Shown: positions 1 through 6,580, counted from the first letter of the stretch. The stretch: 7,039 nt of DNA from an uncultured Lysobacteraceae bacterium (GCA_946480705.1 CAMLLF010000207.1:1-7039); one strand, 5' to 3'. The notes: a model not told the origin generated them from the letters alone. Numbers and translations are program-made.

Positions 1-261
1 GCCGTCGTCGAACAGGAAATTGTTCGGATACTCGCTGCGCGCGGTGCGGATCAGCGTCGCGACGCGCTCGAAGCCGAGCGTCGGATCGACCACGCCCTTG
101 AAGTAGTCGAAGCTCAGCACGTTCGCGTGCAGGTCGGTCGTTTCGAGCAGCGCGACGTCGGCGCGCGCGCCGTCTTCGAGGCGGGGACTCTTGCTGCCGC
201 CGCCGCTGGCGCAGGCAGTCAGGACGAAGGCGAGACTCAGGGCAAGCGGGGCACGGAACAT
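1..261 (-). CDS. cpdB: CpdB-like 2',3'-cyclic-nucleotide phosphodiesterase / nucleotidase lipoprotein, N-terminal part
   Basis: Only the first 87 codons lie in the window; the gene continues past base 1. The N-terminus is a lipoprotein signal with lipobox LTAC (Cys17) followed by Ala-Ser, so the product should be acylated and sorted to the outer membrane. After a Gly/Ser linker comes the start of a calcineurin-like metallophosphatase domain: ETTDLHAN, in which Asp43 and His45 are the expected first metal ligands, then the FDYFKG segment typical of CpdB/YfkN-type enzymes, and FLFDDG just at the edge, where the next metal-binding Asp follows. The family removes phosphate from 2',3'-cyclic nucleotides and 3'- or 5'-nucleotides outside the cytoplasm. 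The start is the ATG at 261; no strong Shine-Dalgarno is seen. It is divergent from the alkaline phosphatase at 411, which suits joint phosphate scavenging. It could also be a 5'-nucleotidase of the same superfamily; the missing C-terminal domain would decide. Confidence 0.9.
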   Translation of the reverse strand, partial: MFRAPLALSLAFVLTACASGGGSKSPRLEDGARADVALLETTDLHANVLSFDYFKGVVDPTLGFERVATLIRTARSEYPNNFLFDDG

Positions 262-410
262 GGCATCGGCACGGGCTGGGTCGGGCGCGAACCTTAGCAT
301 CGGCCTGCGTCTGTCGCATGTGTTCGCAACGCCCCGGCCGGATGGCCGCGCCGCCGCCGCGCTGTCACACTGCCGACTTATCGTTGCGAATTCGATCCGG
401 AGACCCGCCC
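262..410. promoter_or_regulatory. Divergent intergenic promoter region with a possible degenerate Pho box
   Basis: This 149-base gap separates two divergently read phosphatase genes and must hold both promoters. For the minus-strand gene, TGCTAAGGT at 299-291 resembles an extended -10 element (TGn plus TAnnnT) about 30 bases from the start codon. For the plus-strand gene, TATCGT at 379-384 is a possible -10, and CTGTCAC at 362-368 matches one half of the Pho-box repeat CTGTCAT, with a poor second half (CCGACTT, 373-379) at the expected 11-base period. A ribosome binding site, GGAGA at 399-403, precedes the GTG at 411. Promoter calls are by eye and weak; phosphate control by PhoB is inference. 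Confidence 0.35.
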
Positions 411-2135
411 GTGAATGCACTGCGCCTGCTGCCCGCCGCTCTCGCCCTGATCCTGACCGCCTGCGCCAGCCAGCCGGGACCTTCGGGCGGCTCGACGGCC
501 GCGCGCGCGATCGTCGTTCCCGAGATCCGGCGCCCGCAGGGCGAGACCGCCGACTGGTGGTTCACGGCCGGCGCGGCGACCGCGCACGCGAACGTCGGCA
601 CCACGCCGCCGCGTGCGAAGAACGTCATCGTGTTCCTCGGCGACGGCATGAGCATTCCGACGATCGCCGCCGCACGCATTCTCAAGGGCCAGCGCGAGGG
701 CAAGGACGGCGAAAGCACGCGGCTCGCGTTCGAGACGCTGCCCTACACCGCATTGATCCGCACCTACGAAACCGATGCGCAGACGCCCGATTCCGCCGGC
801 ACGATGACGGCGATCATGACCGGCGTGAAGACCAAGGCCGGCTTCATCGGCATCGGCCAGGGCGCCGAACGCGCCGACTGCGCGTCGAGCCGCGGTCACG
901 AACTCGTGACCGGCTTCGAACTCGCCGAACTCGCCGGCATGGCGACCGGCGCGGTGACCACGACCAAGCTCACGCATGCGACGCCGGCGGCGACCTACGG
1001 CCATCTGCCCGAACGCAACTGGGAATCCGACGTCGACGTCGGCCAGTCGCCCAAGGGCGGCGACTGCGCCGACCTCGCGCGCCAGCTCGTCGAACAGCCG
1101 TTCGGCGACGGCCTCGAAGTCGCGCTCGGCGGCGGCCGCGAGAATTTCATGGTGCCGACGCAGCGCGATCCGGAAGAGCCGGGCCGTCCCGGCAAGCGCC
1201 TGGACCAGCGCGACCTCGTCGCGCAGTGGAGTGCGCGCGCCGGCGCTGCGTACGTGTGGAACAAGGAACAATTCGACAAGATAGACATTGCCTCGACGAC
1301 GCACCTGCTCGGCCTGTTCGAGCGCTCGCACATGCGCTTCGACCACGACCGCGTGAACCCGCCGCCCGGCGAGACCGGCCGCGTCGCCGCCGACGAGCCC
1401 AGCCTCGCCGAGATGACGCGCACCGCGCTGAAGCTCCTGAAGAAGAACCCGAAGGGCTATTTCCTGATGGTCGAGGGCGGCCGCATCGACCACGCCCATC
1501 ATGGCGGCAACGCGTTCCGCGCGCTGACCGACACGATCGCGTTTTCCGACGCGGTGCAGGTCGCGCTCGACGACACCGATGCGGCCGACACGCTGATCGT
1601 CGTCACGTCCGATCACTCGCATACGATGACCTTCGCCGGCTACCCGCAGCGCGGCAATCCGATCCTCGGCCTCGTGCGCGGCGGTTCCGATTTCGAGGAC
1701 GCCGGCTCGTCGCTCGCGCTCGACCAGCACAAGCTGCCGTACACGACGCTGGGCTATGCCAACGGCCCGGGCTATGTCGGCGCGACCGACCAGCAGCCCG
1801 AGGGGGTCAAGACCTTCCCGCACAACTACCGCAGCATCGGCAAGCCGGCGAGCGGCCGTCCGTATCTGCGCAAGGTCGACACGACCGCGCCGAACTACAT
1901 GCAGGAAGCGACCATGCCGTTCATGAGCGAAAGCCACGGCGGCGAGGACGTCGCGATCTTCGCGCGCGGCCCGGGCGCGCAGGCGTTCCACGGCCAGCTC
2001 GAACAGAATGTGATCTTCCACGTCATCGCCCAGAGCACCCCGCTGCTGCGCGGCGCCCTCTGCGCGGCCGGCAGCTGCAACGCCGACAAGGTGCCGGTGA
2101 CCCGTCCGGACCGCGCGAAACTGCTGGCCAAGTGA
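411..2135 (+). CDS. Alkaline phosphatase, lipoprotein, animal-type active site
   Basis: A 574-residue enzyme that hydrolyses phosphate monoesters outside the cytoplasm using two zinc ions and one magnesium ion. The GTG start at 411 is chosen because GGAGA lies 7 bases upstream and it begins a lipoprotein signal with lipobox LTAC (Cys18, then Ala-Ser); upstream ATGs give no signal. Visible active-site residues are Asp78 (LGDGM), nucleophile Ser128 (DSAGT), His189 and Thr191, Arg202 (phosphate binding), Glu355, Asp360 and His364 (VEGGRIDHAHHGG), Asp401-His402 (SDHSH) and His509 (SHGGED). Their spacing matches human placental alkaline phosphatase almost exactly (for example 50 residues from Asp78 to Ser128 and 37 from His364 to Asp401). 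The His after Asp360 replaces the Lys328 of E. coli PhoA, and Cys157/Cys219 match the animal disulfide. About 33 extra residues lie between Asp401 and His509, in the region of the animal crown domain. Divergent from the CpdB-like gene. Confidence 0.97.
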   Translation: MNALRLLPAALALILTACASQPGPSGGSTAARAIVVPEIRRPQGETADWWFTAGAATAHANVGTTPPRAKNVIVFLGDGMSIPTIAAARILKGQREGKDGESTRLAFETLPYTALIRTYETDAQTPDSAGTMTAIMTGVKTKAGFIGIGQGAERADCASSRGHELVTGFELAELAGMATGAVTTTKLTHATPAATYGHLPERNWESDVDVGQSPKGGDCADLARQLVEQPFGDGLEVALGGGRENFMVPTQRDPEEPGRPGKRLDQRDLVAQWSARAGAAYVWNKEQFDKIDIASTTHLLGLFERSHMRFDHDRVNPPPGETGRVAADEPSLAEMTRTALKLLKKNPKGYFLMVEGGRIDHAHHGGNAFRALTDTIAFSDAVQVALDDTDAADTLIVVTSDHSHTMTFAGYPQRGNPILGLVRGGSDFEDAGSSLALDQHKLPYTTLGYANGPGYVGATDQQPEGVKTFPHNYRSIGKPASGRPYLRKVDTTAPNYMQEATMPFMSESHGGEDVAIFARGPGAQAFHGQLEQNVIFHVIAQSTPLLRGALCAAGSCNADKVPVTRPDRAKLLAK

Positions 2136-2161
2136 CGCGGAGCGCGAATTCGCGGGCGCAT

Positions 2162-2191
2162 TGCTATGCTCCGCGTCCCGCGAACCAGGAG
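2162..2191 (+). promoter_or_regulatory. Putative extended -10 promoter and ribosome binding site for the lysozyme-inhibitor-like gene
   Basis: TGC-TATGCT at 2162-2170 fits an extended -10 element, placed 28 bases before the ATG at 2198, with no recognisable -35 hexamer. A strong ribosome binding site, AGGAG at 2187-2191, sits 6 bases before that ATG and fixes the start. The arrangement closely resembles the one proposed upstream of the CpdB-like gene. It suggests the gene has its own promoter and does not depend only on read-through from the alkaline phosphatase, which ends 62 bases earlier. Called by eye only. Confidence 0.4.
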
Positions 2192-2197
2192 AACCGC

Positions 2198-3319
2198 ATG
2201 TCCCGACGAGTCGTCGCCACCGCCGCCCTGCTGCTGGCTGCCGCCACAGCGCACGCCGAGCTGCCGGTCGAGGTGCAGCGCGATCTCTGGAAGGACTACG
2301 GTTCGCCCCGGGTCGCGACGCGCTACCGCGAGGCCCGCGTCGATCTCGACGGCAACGGCCGCGAGGACATCGTCATCCTTCTGAACGGCAAGCGCGCCTG
2401 CAGCCGCGCCGGCTGCCCGACGCTGGTCTACGCGCCCGAGGGCAAGGACGGCTGGCGCCGCGTCGCGACGATCGCCGCGACGCAGGCGCCGATCGGCGTG
2501 GCCGCCGCGCGCAACGCGGGCTGGCGCGATCTCGTCGTCCACGTGCGCGGCAGCCGCACGGCATCGCCGATCGTCGAGCTGTCCTTCGACGGCGGCACGT
2601 ACCCCGCGAACGCCGCGGCGAAGAATCCGTTCGTCAAGCCGACCGAACAGGCCGGCGACGTGCTCATCGGCGCAACCGATGCAGCGAACGCCGGCGAAAT
2701 GCTGACCCTGCCGCCCGAGACCGGCATCGCCGATACCGTCGATGCGGAATCGGTCAAGGCCACGCGCAAGATCAGCGCGCGCCACGGCAAGGCTGCCGCG
2801 AAAGGCCCCGACGCGCCGTCGTTCAACTGCGGACTGGCGATGGCCAATTCCGAAAAACTGATCTGCGACACGCCGGAACTCGCTGCGCTCGATCGCGAAG
2901 TGGCCGGCGAACTCGCGAAGATGCTCAAGGGCCAGCCCGAAGACCGCGAGACGGAACTCAACAGCGAACAGCACATCTGGACGACGACGCGCAACGCGTG
3001 CGCCACGTCCGCCGATGCCGTCGGCTGCGTCCGCACCGCGTATCGCCAGCGCCTGGTCGCGCTGAAGATCCAGCAGGGCCTCGCAACCGTCTCGTCGACG
3101 CGCACGTACGACTGCAAGAATCAGCGCACGCCGCTGGTGGCGGCGTTCTACGCGGAAACCGATCCGAAGGCCGTCGCGCTGACCTGGGGCAAGAGCAAGG
3201 CCGTGCTCTATGCCGACGGCGCGCGCTATGCCGACGGCCTGTTCGAGTTCCGCGAGGACAACGGCAAGGTCGTCTCCAAGTGGCACCGCCTCACGCTGAA
3301 CTGCACGCTGCGGCCATAG
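2198..3319 (+). CDS. Secreted LprI/MliC-like putative lysozyme inhibitor, three modules
   Basis: A 373-residue exported protein. Residues 1-20 form a signal peptide ending AHA before Glu21. Residues about 21-130 are an unnamed module with a calcium-loop-like DLDGNG (Asp49, Asp51, Asn53) followed by a CSRAGC pair (Cys68, Cys73), a pattern I know from other exported proteins of unknown function. Residues about 208-292 match the LprI/DUF1311 domain: four cysteines (211, 223, 268, 277), the ICDTPELAALD segment and the IWTTTRNAC motif. Residues about 304-371 match the MliC fold (inhibitor of c-type lysozyme): Cys306 and Cys369 for the conserved disulfide and the GARYADG loop. The expected role is periplasmic protection of peptidoglycan from lysozyme. 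However, the positions of the inhibitory Ser and Lys of MliC are both Asp here (340 and 354), so inhibition of c-type lysozyme is doubtful. The start is set by AGGAG six bases upstream. Confidence 0.85.
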   Translation: MSRRVVATAALLLAAATAHAELPVEVQRDLWKDYGSPRVATRYREARVDLDGNGREDIVILLNGKRACSRAGCPTLVYAPEGKDGWRRVATIAATQAPIGVAAARNAGWRDLVVHVRGSRTASPIVELSFDGGTYPANAAAKNPFVKPTEQAGDVLIGATDAANAGEMLTLPPETGIADTVDAESVKATRKISARHGKAAAKGPDAPSFNCGLAMANSEKLICDTPELAALDREVAGELAKMLKGQPEDRETELNSEQHIWTTTRNACATSADAVGCVRTAYRQRLVALKIQQGLATVSSTRTYDCKNQRTPLVAAFYAETDPKAVALTWGKSKAVLYADGARYADGLFEFREDNGKVVSKWHRLTLNCTLRP

Positions 3320-3330
3320 TCAGCTCTCGT

Positions 3331-3386
3331 CGGCTGCTTGAGCCGCCGTCTTCGCAGGCCGGGTTGAGCCGTAGGCGAAGCCCGGC
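3331..3386. repeat. REP-like intergenic palindromic element
   Basis: The convergent gap 3320-3472 contains a hairpin with GCCGGG at 3358-3363 pairing with CCCGGC at 3381-3386 around a 17-base loop, preceded by a smaller hairpin (CGGCT 3331-3335 with AGCCG 3341-3345). The octamer TTGAGCCG occurs twice, at 3338 and 3364. The form GCCGGGTTGAG...GAAGCCCGGC resembles the short dispersed palindromes common between genes in GC-rich gammaproteobacteria. There is no T tract, so classic intrinsic termination is unlikely, though it may limit read-through between the two converging genes. Only one copy is in the window; the rest of the gap shows nothing recognisable. Confidence 0.45.
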
Positions 3387-3472
3387 ATCGAGGCGTTTCC
3401 GGCGCATCGAACGCACAGCGACGAATACGCCGCACGAAACTCGATGCTCCTCGAAAATTCAACAAGGCGGCA

Positions 3473-4057
3473 CTAATCCGGCTGGTACCGGTAGTGCCCC
3501 GTGACGACATAGTCGAACAGCACGTCCTCGACCTGCGTCCCCGCGCCGATGTTGTGCACGATCAGCGGGCGGCCGTCGCTGCGCCGGTTCGTCACGAGGC
3601 CGATGTGCGGCACGCCGCTCGCCAGGCGCCAGGTCACGATGTCGCCCGGCGCGTAGATCGACGCATCGTCCTGGCTCACGCGCAGCGCGCGGCCGTGGCG
3701 CGTGAAGAACGTCGCGAGATTCGGCACGCGCCGGTGATCGATGTTGCGATCCGGCGCACGCAGGCCCCAGAGCTTCGGATAGACGTTCCAGTTCGCGCGC
3801 AGGTCGTCGTGGACGCGCTGCTGCAGATCGACGCCGAGCGCGCGGTACGCACGGATCACCACGTCCGTGCAGACGCCGCGGTCGATCGGCACGTCGCCGC
3901 CCGGATACGCGATGCGCGCATAGGCCGGGTCGTAGGACACGGTCACGCCGACCTGTGCGGTCGCCGCGGCGAGCAGGTTGGCCGGGAACGCCGACGGGTC
4001 GGCGAACGCCGCACTGCTCGCGGCCAGCGCGAGAACGAACAGCAGGCCGCGTTTCAT
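3473..4057 (-). CDS. DUF1287 family exported papain-fold protein (YijF-like)
   Basis: A 194-residue protein with a signal peptide ending about Ala19 (SSAAFA, then Asp20). The mature part is a near-complete DUF1287 domain: YDPAYARIAYPGGDVP, DRGVCTDVVIRAYR with Cys63, the NIDHRRVPNL segment (His108), PGDIVTW, PHIGLV with His151, and VHNIGAG with His168. DUF1287 is placed near the NlpC/P60-like papain-fold proteins; Cys63 and His151 are the likely catalytic pair. E. coli YijF is a named member; no reaction is established that I know of. A role in peptidoglycan or envelope processing is inferred from the fold and the export signal. Its ATG (4057-4055) overlaps the TGA of the upstream alpha/beta hydrolase by four bases (ATGA), so the two are probably cotranscribed and translationally coupled; no clear ribosome binding site of its own is seen. 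Confidence 0.93.
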   Translation of the reverse strand: MKRGLLFVLALAASSAAFADPSAFPANLLAAATAQVGVTVSYDPAYARIAYPGGDVPIDRGVCTDVVIRAYRALGVDLQQRVHDDLRANWNVYPKLWGLRAPDRNIDHRRVPNLATFFTRHGRALRVSQDDASIYAPGDIVTWRLASGVPHIGLVTNRRSDGRPLIVHNIGAGTQVEDVLFDYVVTGHYRYQPD

Positions 4058-4911
4058 GGCGACGCCGCCGTCAGCACGCGCTGCGCGCGCAGGAAATCGC
4101 CGACGAGCCGCGCGAGATCGCGATCGAAATACGCGCAGTCGTTGTGGCCGCAGGCCTCGCGGTGCAACTGCGTGCGCGGCGAGGCCGCGGCGAGCTTGCG
4201 CGCGTGCGCCGGCGGAATCAGCGTGTCGTGGTCTCCGTGCATCAACAGAACGCCCTGCGGAAATGCCGCGATGCGTGCGGCGGAGTCGAACGGGTCGCGC
4301 ACGAGCCAGGACGGCAGGTAGTGATCGTTCGCGAGGTCGGCCGTGGACGCGAACGTCGACAGCAGCACGAGCGCGGCCAGCGGCCGGTGTCGTGACAGTT
4401 CGGCCGCCGGCGCGCCGCCGATCGACCGGCCGAGCGCGACGATGCGCGCGCGATCGACGAGCGGTTGCTGCGCGAGCCAGTCGTACGCGGCCGTCGACAC
4501 TTCGACGAGGCTCTGGAAACCCGGCTGGCCGTCGGCGCCGGCATAGCCCGGCAGCTCCACGAGCAGCACGTGCAATCCGAGCGCACGCAGCGCGTCGAAC
4601 GACTGCAGATGCTCATCGACGGTCTCGCCGTTGCCGTGAAAGAACAGCAAGGCCGGCGCCGGCGCCGCCGGCCCCGGCAGGAACACGCCGCGCGCGCGGC
4701 CGAACGACACGGCGGGCTCGACGAGCCGGGCCGGCGCGCGCAGCTCCGCGCGAAACGGGTGACGCACGCCGTCGGCGAGCGGGAACAACAGCTGCCGCTG
4801 CACGGTATAGAAGAACGCGCAGTAACCCGCGTAGGCGAGCGCCGCGAGCAGCAGTACGCGACCTGCCCGCGCGGACCAGCGTCGTTTCACAGTTTCCGGA
4901 GTGCCGTGCAT
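4054..4911 (-). CDS. Membrane-anchored alpha/beta hydrolase (BEM46/YfhR-like)
   Basis: A 285-residue protein from the ATG at 4911. After a basic N-terminus (KRRW, residues 9-12) comes a single hydrophobic segment (about 19-35) and then an alpha/beta hydrolase domain probably facing the periplasm. Visible elements are FFHGNGE (oxyanion region), nucleophile elbow GRSIGG with Ser163, HGDHDTLIPP with Asp229, and CGHNDC with His256, giving a full Ser-Asp-His triad. The overall pattern is that of the BEM46/ABHD13/YfhR group, whose substrates are mostly unknown; esterase or lipase-like activity is inferred. The GTG at 4890 (giving VKRRWSARAG) is a credible alternative start with GGA just upstream. 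The reading frame stays open further upstream to 5025, but that stretch lies inside yiiX and has no hydrolase character. First gene of an operon with the DUF1287 gene and divergent from yiiX. Confidence 0.92.
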   Translation of the reverse strand: MHGTPETVKRRWSARAGRVLLLAALAYAGYCAFFYTVQRQLLFPLADGVRHPFRAELRAPARLVEPAVSFGRARGVFLPGPAAPAPALLFFHGNGETVDEHLQSFDALRALGLHVLLVELPGYAGADGQPGFQSLVEVSTAAYDWLAQQPLVDRARIVALGRSIGGAPAAELSRHRPLAALVLLSTFASTADLANDHYLPSWLVRDPFDSAARIAAFPQGVLLMHGDHDTLIPPAHARKLAAASPRTQLHREACGHNDCAYFDRDLARLVGDFLRAQRVLTAASP

Positions 4912-5536
4912 GACCCTGTCCGTTCGGTTTCGCGTCGTACTCGCCGTGCTGGTCGCAGCGATCGCCGCGTCCGCCTGCGCCGCCGCCGAGGTGCCGTTGC
5001 GCGACGGCGACATCATCTTCCACACCTCGCGCTCGGCGCAAAGCGTTGCGATCCAGCGCGCGACGCGATCGCGCTACAGCCACATGGGCCTGATCCTGCA
5101 TCGCGACGGCCGCCCGTTCGTGTTCGAGGCCGTGTCGACCGTGAAGTTCACGCCGCTCGCCGAGTGGATCGCACGCGGCGAAGGCGGCCGCTACGTCGTC
5201 AAGCGCTGGCGCGACGCCGCAGCGCGGCTCGATGCGGCCGGCGGCGAAAAACTCCGCGCGCAGGCCGCTGCCCTCGCCGGCAGGCGCTACGACCTCACGT
5301 TCGAATGGGACGACGACCGCATCTACTGCTCGGAACTCGTCTGGAAGGCGTACGAGCGCGCGTTCGGCGTGCACATCGGCGAAACCCAGCGGCTGCGCGA
5401 CTTCGACCTGACCGATCCGGCCGTGAAGACCAAACTGCGCGAACGCTACGGCGCCGATGTGCCGCTCGAAGAACCGGTGATTTCGCCGCAGGCGATGTTC
5501 GATAGTGCGTTGTTGGTGACGGTGGCAGGGCACTAG
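4910..5536 (+). CDS. yiiX: YiiX family papain-like (C92) cysteine peptidase/amidase, exported
   Basis: A 208-residue protein that looks, from memory, closely like E. coli YiiX over its whole length. A signal peptide (hydrophobic about 9-22, ending ASACAAA) precedes the permuted papain-like domain. The segments PLRDGDIIF, SRSAQSVAIQ and YSHMGLIL with His58 come first, and YCSELVWKAY with Cys140 comes later; this His-before-Cys order is the hallmark of the circularly permuted YiiX/C92 group. The C-terminal RDFDL, LRERYG and SPQAMFD segments are also conserved. The family's substrate is unsettled; peptide, lipid-amide or ester bonds at the envelope are possible. The ATG at 4910 is preferred over the in-frame GTG at 4901 because GGAG (4898-4901) then sits 8 bases upstream. 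Its promoter must lie within the divergent hydrolase gene. Ends 16 bases before a strong terminator hairpin. Confidence 0.95.
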   Translation: MTLSVRFRVVLAVLVAAIAASACAAAEVPLRDGDIIFHTSRSAQSVAIQRATRSRYSHMGLILHRDGRPFVFEAVSTVKFTPLAEWIARGEGGRYVVKRWRDAAARLDAAGGEKLRAQAAALAGRRYDLTFEWDDDRIYCSELVWKAYERAFGVHIGETQRLRDFDLTDPAVKTKLRERYGADVPLEEPVISPQAMFDSALLVTVAGH

Positions 5537-5552
5537 CCGGCGCCCGAGAAAC

Positions 5553-5575
5553 GCCCTCCCCTCGAAGGGGAGGGC
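5553..5575. terminator. Bidirectional intrinsic terminator between converging genes
   Basis: GCCCTCCCCT at 5553-5562 pairs perfectly with AGGGGAGGGC at 5566-5575 around a three-base CGA loop. The hairpin is followed by TTTA on the plus strand and GTTTCT on the minus strand, so the T tracts are short. It lies 16 bases after the stop of yiiX (plus) and 6 bases after the stop of the VWA gene (minus), and so probably ends transcription from both sides. Confidence 0.85.
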
Positions 5576-5581
5576 TTTACC

Positions 5582-6580
5582 TCACTCCACCACCGCAATC
5601 TGCGGCTTGCTTTCACCGCCCTTCAGCCGGCGCGCCGCGTCGACGAGCTGCACGAATTCCGCGCGATGGCCTTCGCCGTCGTTGCCGCGGGCATTGCGTG
5701 CCAGGGCGGCGATGCGGTCGAGATCGAACGCGCCCAGATGCGTGCCGCCGCGCAGGCTGTCGGCGAATGCGGCGACGGCGGATGCAAAGCGCAGGCGCTC
5801 GCTCGCGTTCGGCTGCAGCTCGCTCTTGCGCAGCGGACGCTCGATCAGGCGGCTCGTATCCTCGTTCGGCTGCTTGTAGCGCAGTTTCACGAACGCGATC
5901 TCCTCGGCACCCACGCTGTTCGCCGGCTTGTTGCCGCCGCCGTAGCGCAGCGGGTCGACCTGCGCGCCGCCGTCGCCGACCAGCGTGAGTTCGTACAGCG
6001 CCGTGACGTCGTGGCCCGCGCCGATCTCGCCGGCGTCCACTTTGTCATTGTTGAAATCCTCGCGGCGCAGCTGGCGGTTTTCATAGCCGATCAGCCGGTA
6101 TTCGGCGACCGCGGCCGGATTGAATTCGACCTGGATCTTCACGTCCTTCGCGATCGTGAACAGCGTGCCGCCGGCTTCGGCGACCAGCACCTTGCGCGCT
6201 TCGGCCAGCGTGTCGATGTAGGCGTGATTGCCGTCGCCGATGTCGGCGAGCTGTTCGGCGAGCTGCTCGTTGTAGTTGCCGGCGCCGAAGCCCAGCGTCG
6301 TCAGCGCGACGCCGTGTTCGCGTTCGCGCGCGACCAGCGTCTTCAGTGCTTCGTCGTCGGTCGTGCCGACGTTGAAATCGCCGTCGGTCGCGAGCACGAC
6401 GCGATTGACGCCGCCCTTCATGAAATTCTGCTTCGCCGTCGCGTAGGCCAGCGCGATGCCGGCGCCGCCGTTCGTCGAACCGCCGGCGGACAGGCTGTCG
6501 AGCGAATCGATGATGCGCCGGTGCTGATCGCCCGGCGTCGGCGCGAGGACGAGGCCGGCGCTGCCGGCATAGACCACCAT
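5582..6580 (-). CDS. yfbK: YfbK-type VWA protein, C-terminal fragment after a frameshift
   Basis: This is the downstream part of a broken VWA gene. The coordinates run from the first ATG of this frame (6580), but homology extends in the same frame back to 6646 (LPLLKQSF...). It carries the later MIDAS metal-site elements, GGSTNGG (Thr36 of the fragment) and ATDGDFN (Asp66), then a beta-rich stretch, and a C-terminal YfbK/DUF3520 domain with [19 protein letters not shown] and the segment [15 protein letters not shown]. The first MIDAS motif, DTSGS, lies in the other frame upstream, so this fragment alone cannot form a complete metal site. Family members are envelope-associated proteins of unclear function thought to bind partners through the VWA fold. 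Removing 83 bases from either repeat copy between 6564 and 6729 would restore one continuous frame. No convincing ribosome binding site supports independent translation from 6580. Confidence 0.85.
   Translation of the reverse strand: MVVYAGSAGLVLAPTPGDQHRRIIDSLDSLSAGGSTNGGAGIALAYATAKQNFMKGGVNRVVLATDGDFNVGTTDDEALKTLVAREREHGVALTTLGFGAGNYNEQLAEQLADIGDGNHAYIDTLAEARKVLVAEAGGTLFTIAKDVKIQVEFNPAAVAEYRLIGYENRQLRREDFNNDKVDAGEIGAGHDVTALYELTLVGDGGAQVDPLRYGGGNKPANSVGAEEIAFVKLRYKQPNEDTSRLIERPLRKSELQPNASERLRFASAVAAFADSLRGGTHLGAFDLDRIAALARNARGNDGEGHRAEFVQLVDAARRLKGGESKPQIAVVE

Noticed and set aside
378..2021. Long antisense open frame opposite the alkaline phosphatase.
   Set aside because: Arg/Ala/Val/Glu-rich, no recognisable motif, and a mirror of the codon bias of the real gene.
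191..2197. A very long open frame on the plus strand running from 191 through to the stop of the lysozyme-inhibitor-like gene.
   Set aside because: Upstream of 2198 it reads Arg/Ala/Pro-rich low-complexity protein in a frame that overlaps the clearly real alkaline phosphatase; it is open only because stop codons are rare at this GC content.
1895..3286. Long antisense open frame opposite the lysozyme-inhibitor-like gene.
   Set aside because: Composition is that of a shadow frame, with no domain or signal, and it overlaps two real genes.
3320..3472. Search for a small gene or RNA in the convergent gap.
   Set aside because: No ribosome binding site with a plausible short coding frame, and no structure beyond the REP-like hairpins.
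4912..5025. N-terminal extension of the alpha/beta hydrolase by 38 residues.
   Set aside because: It lies wholly within the yiiX signal-peptide region, is Ser/Thr/Ala-rich, and would put the membrane segment far from the N-terminus.
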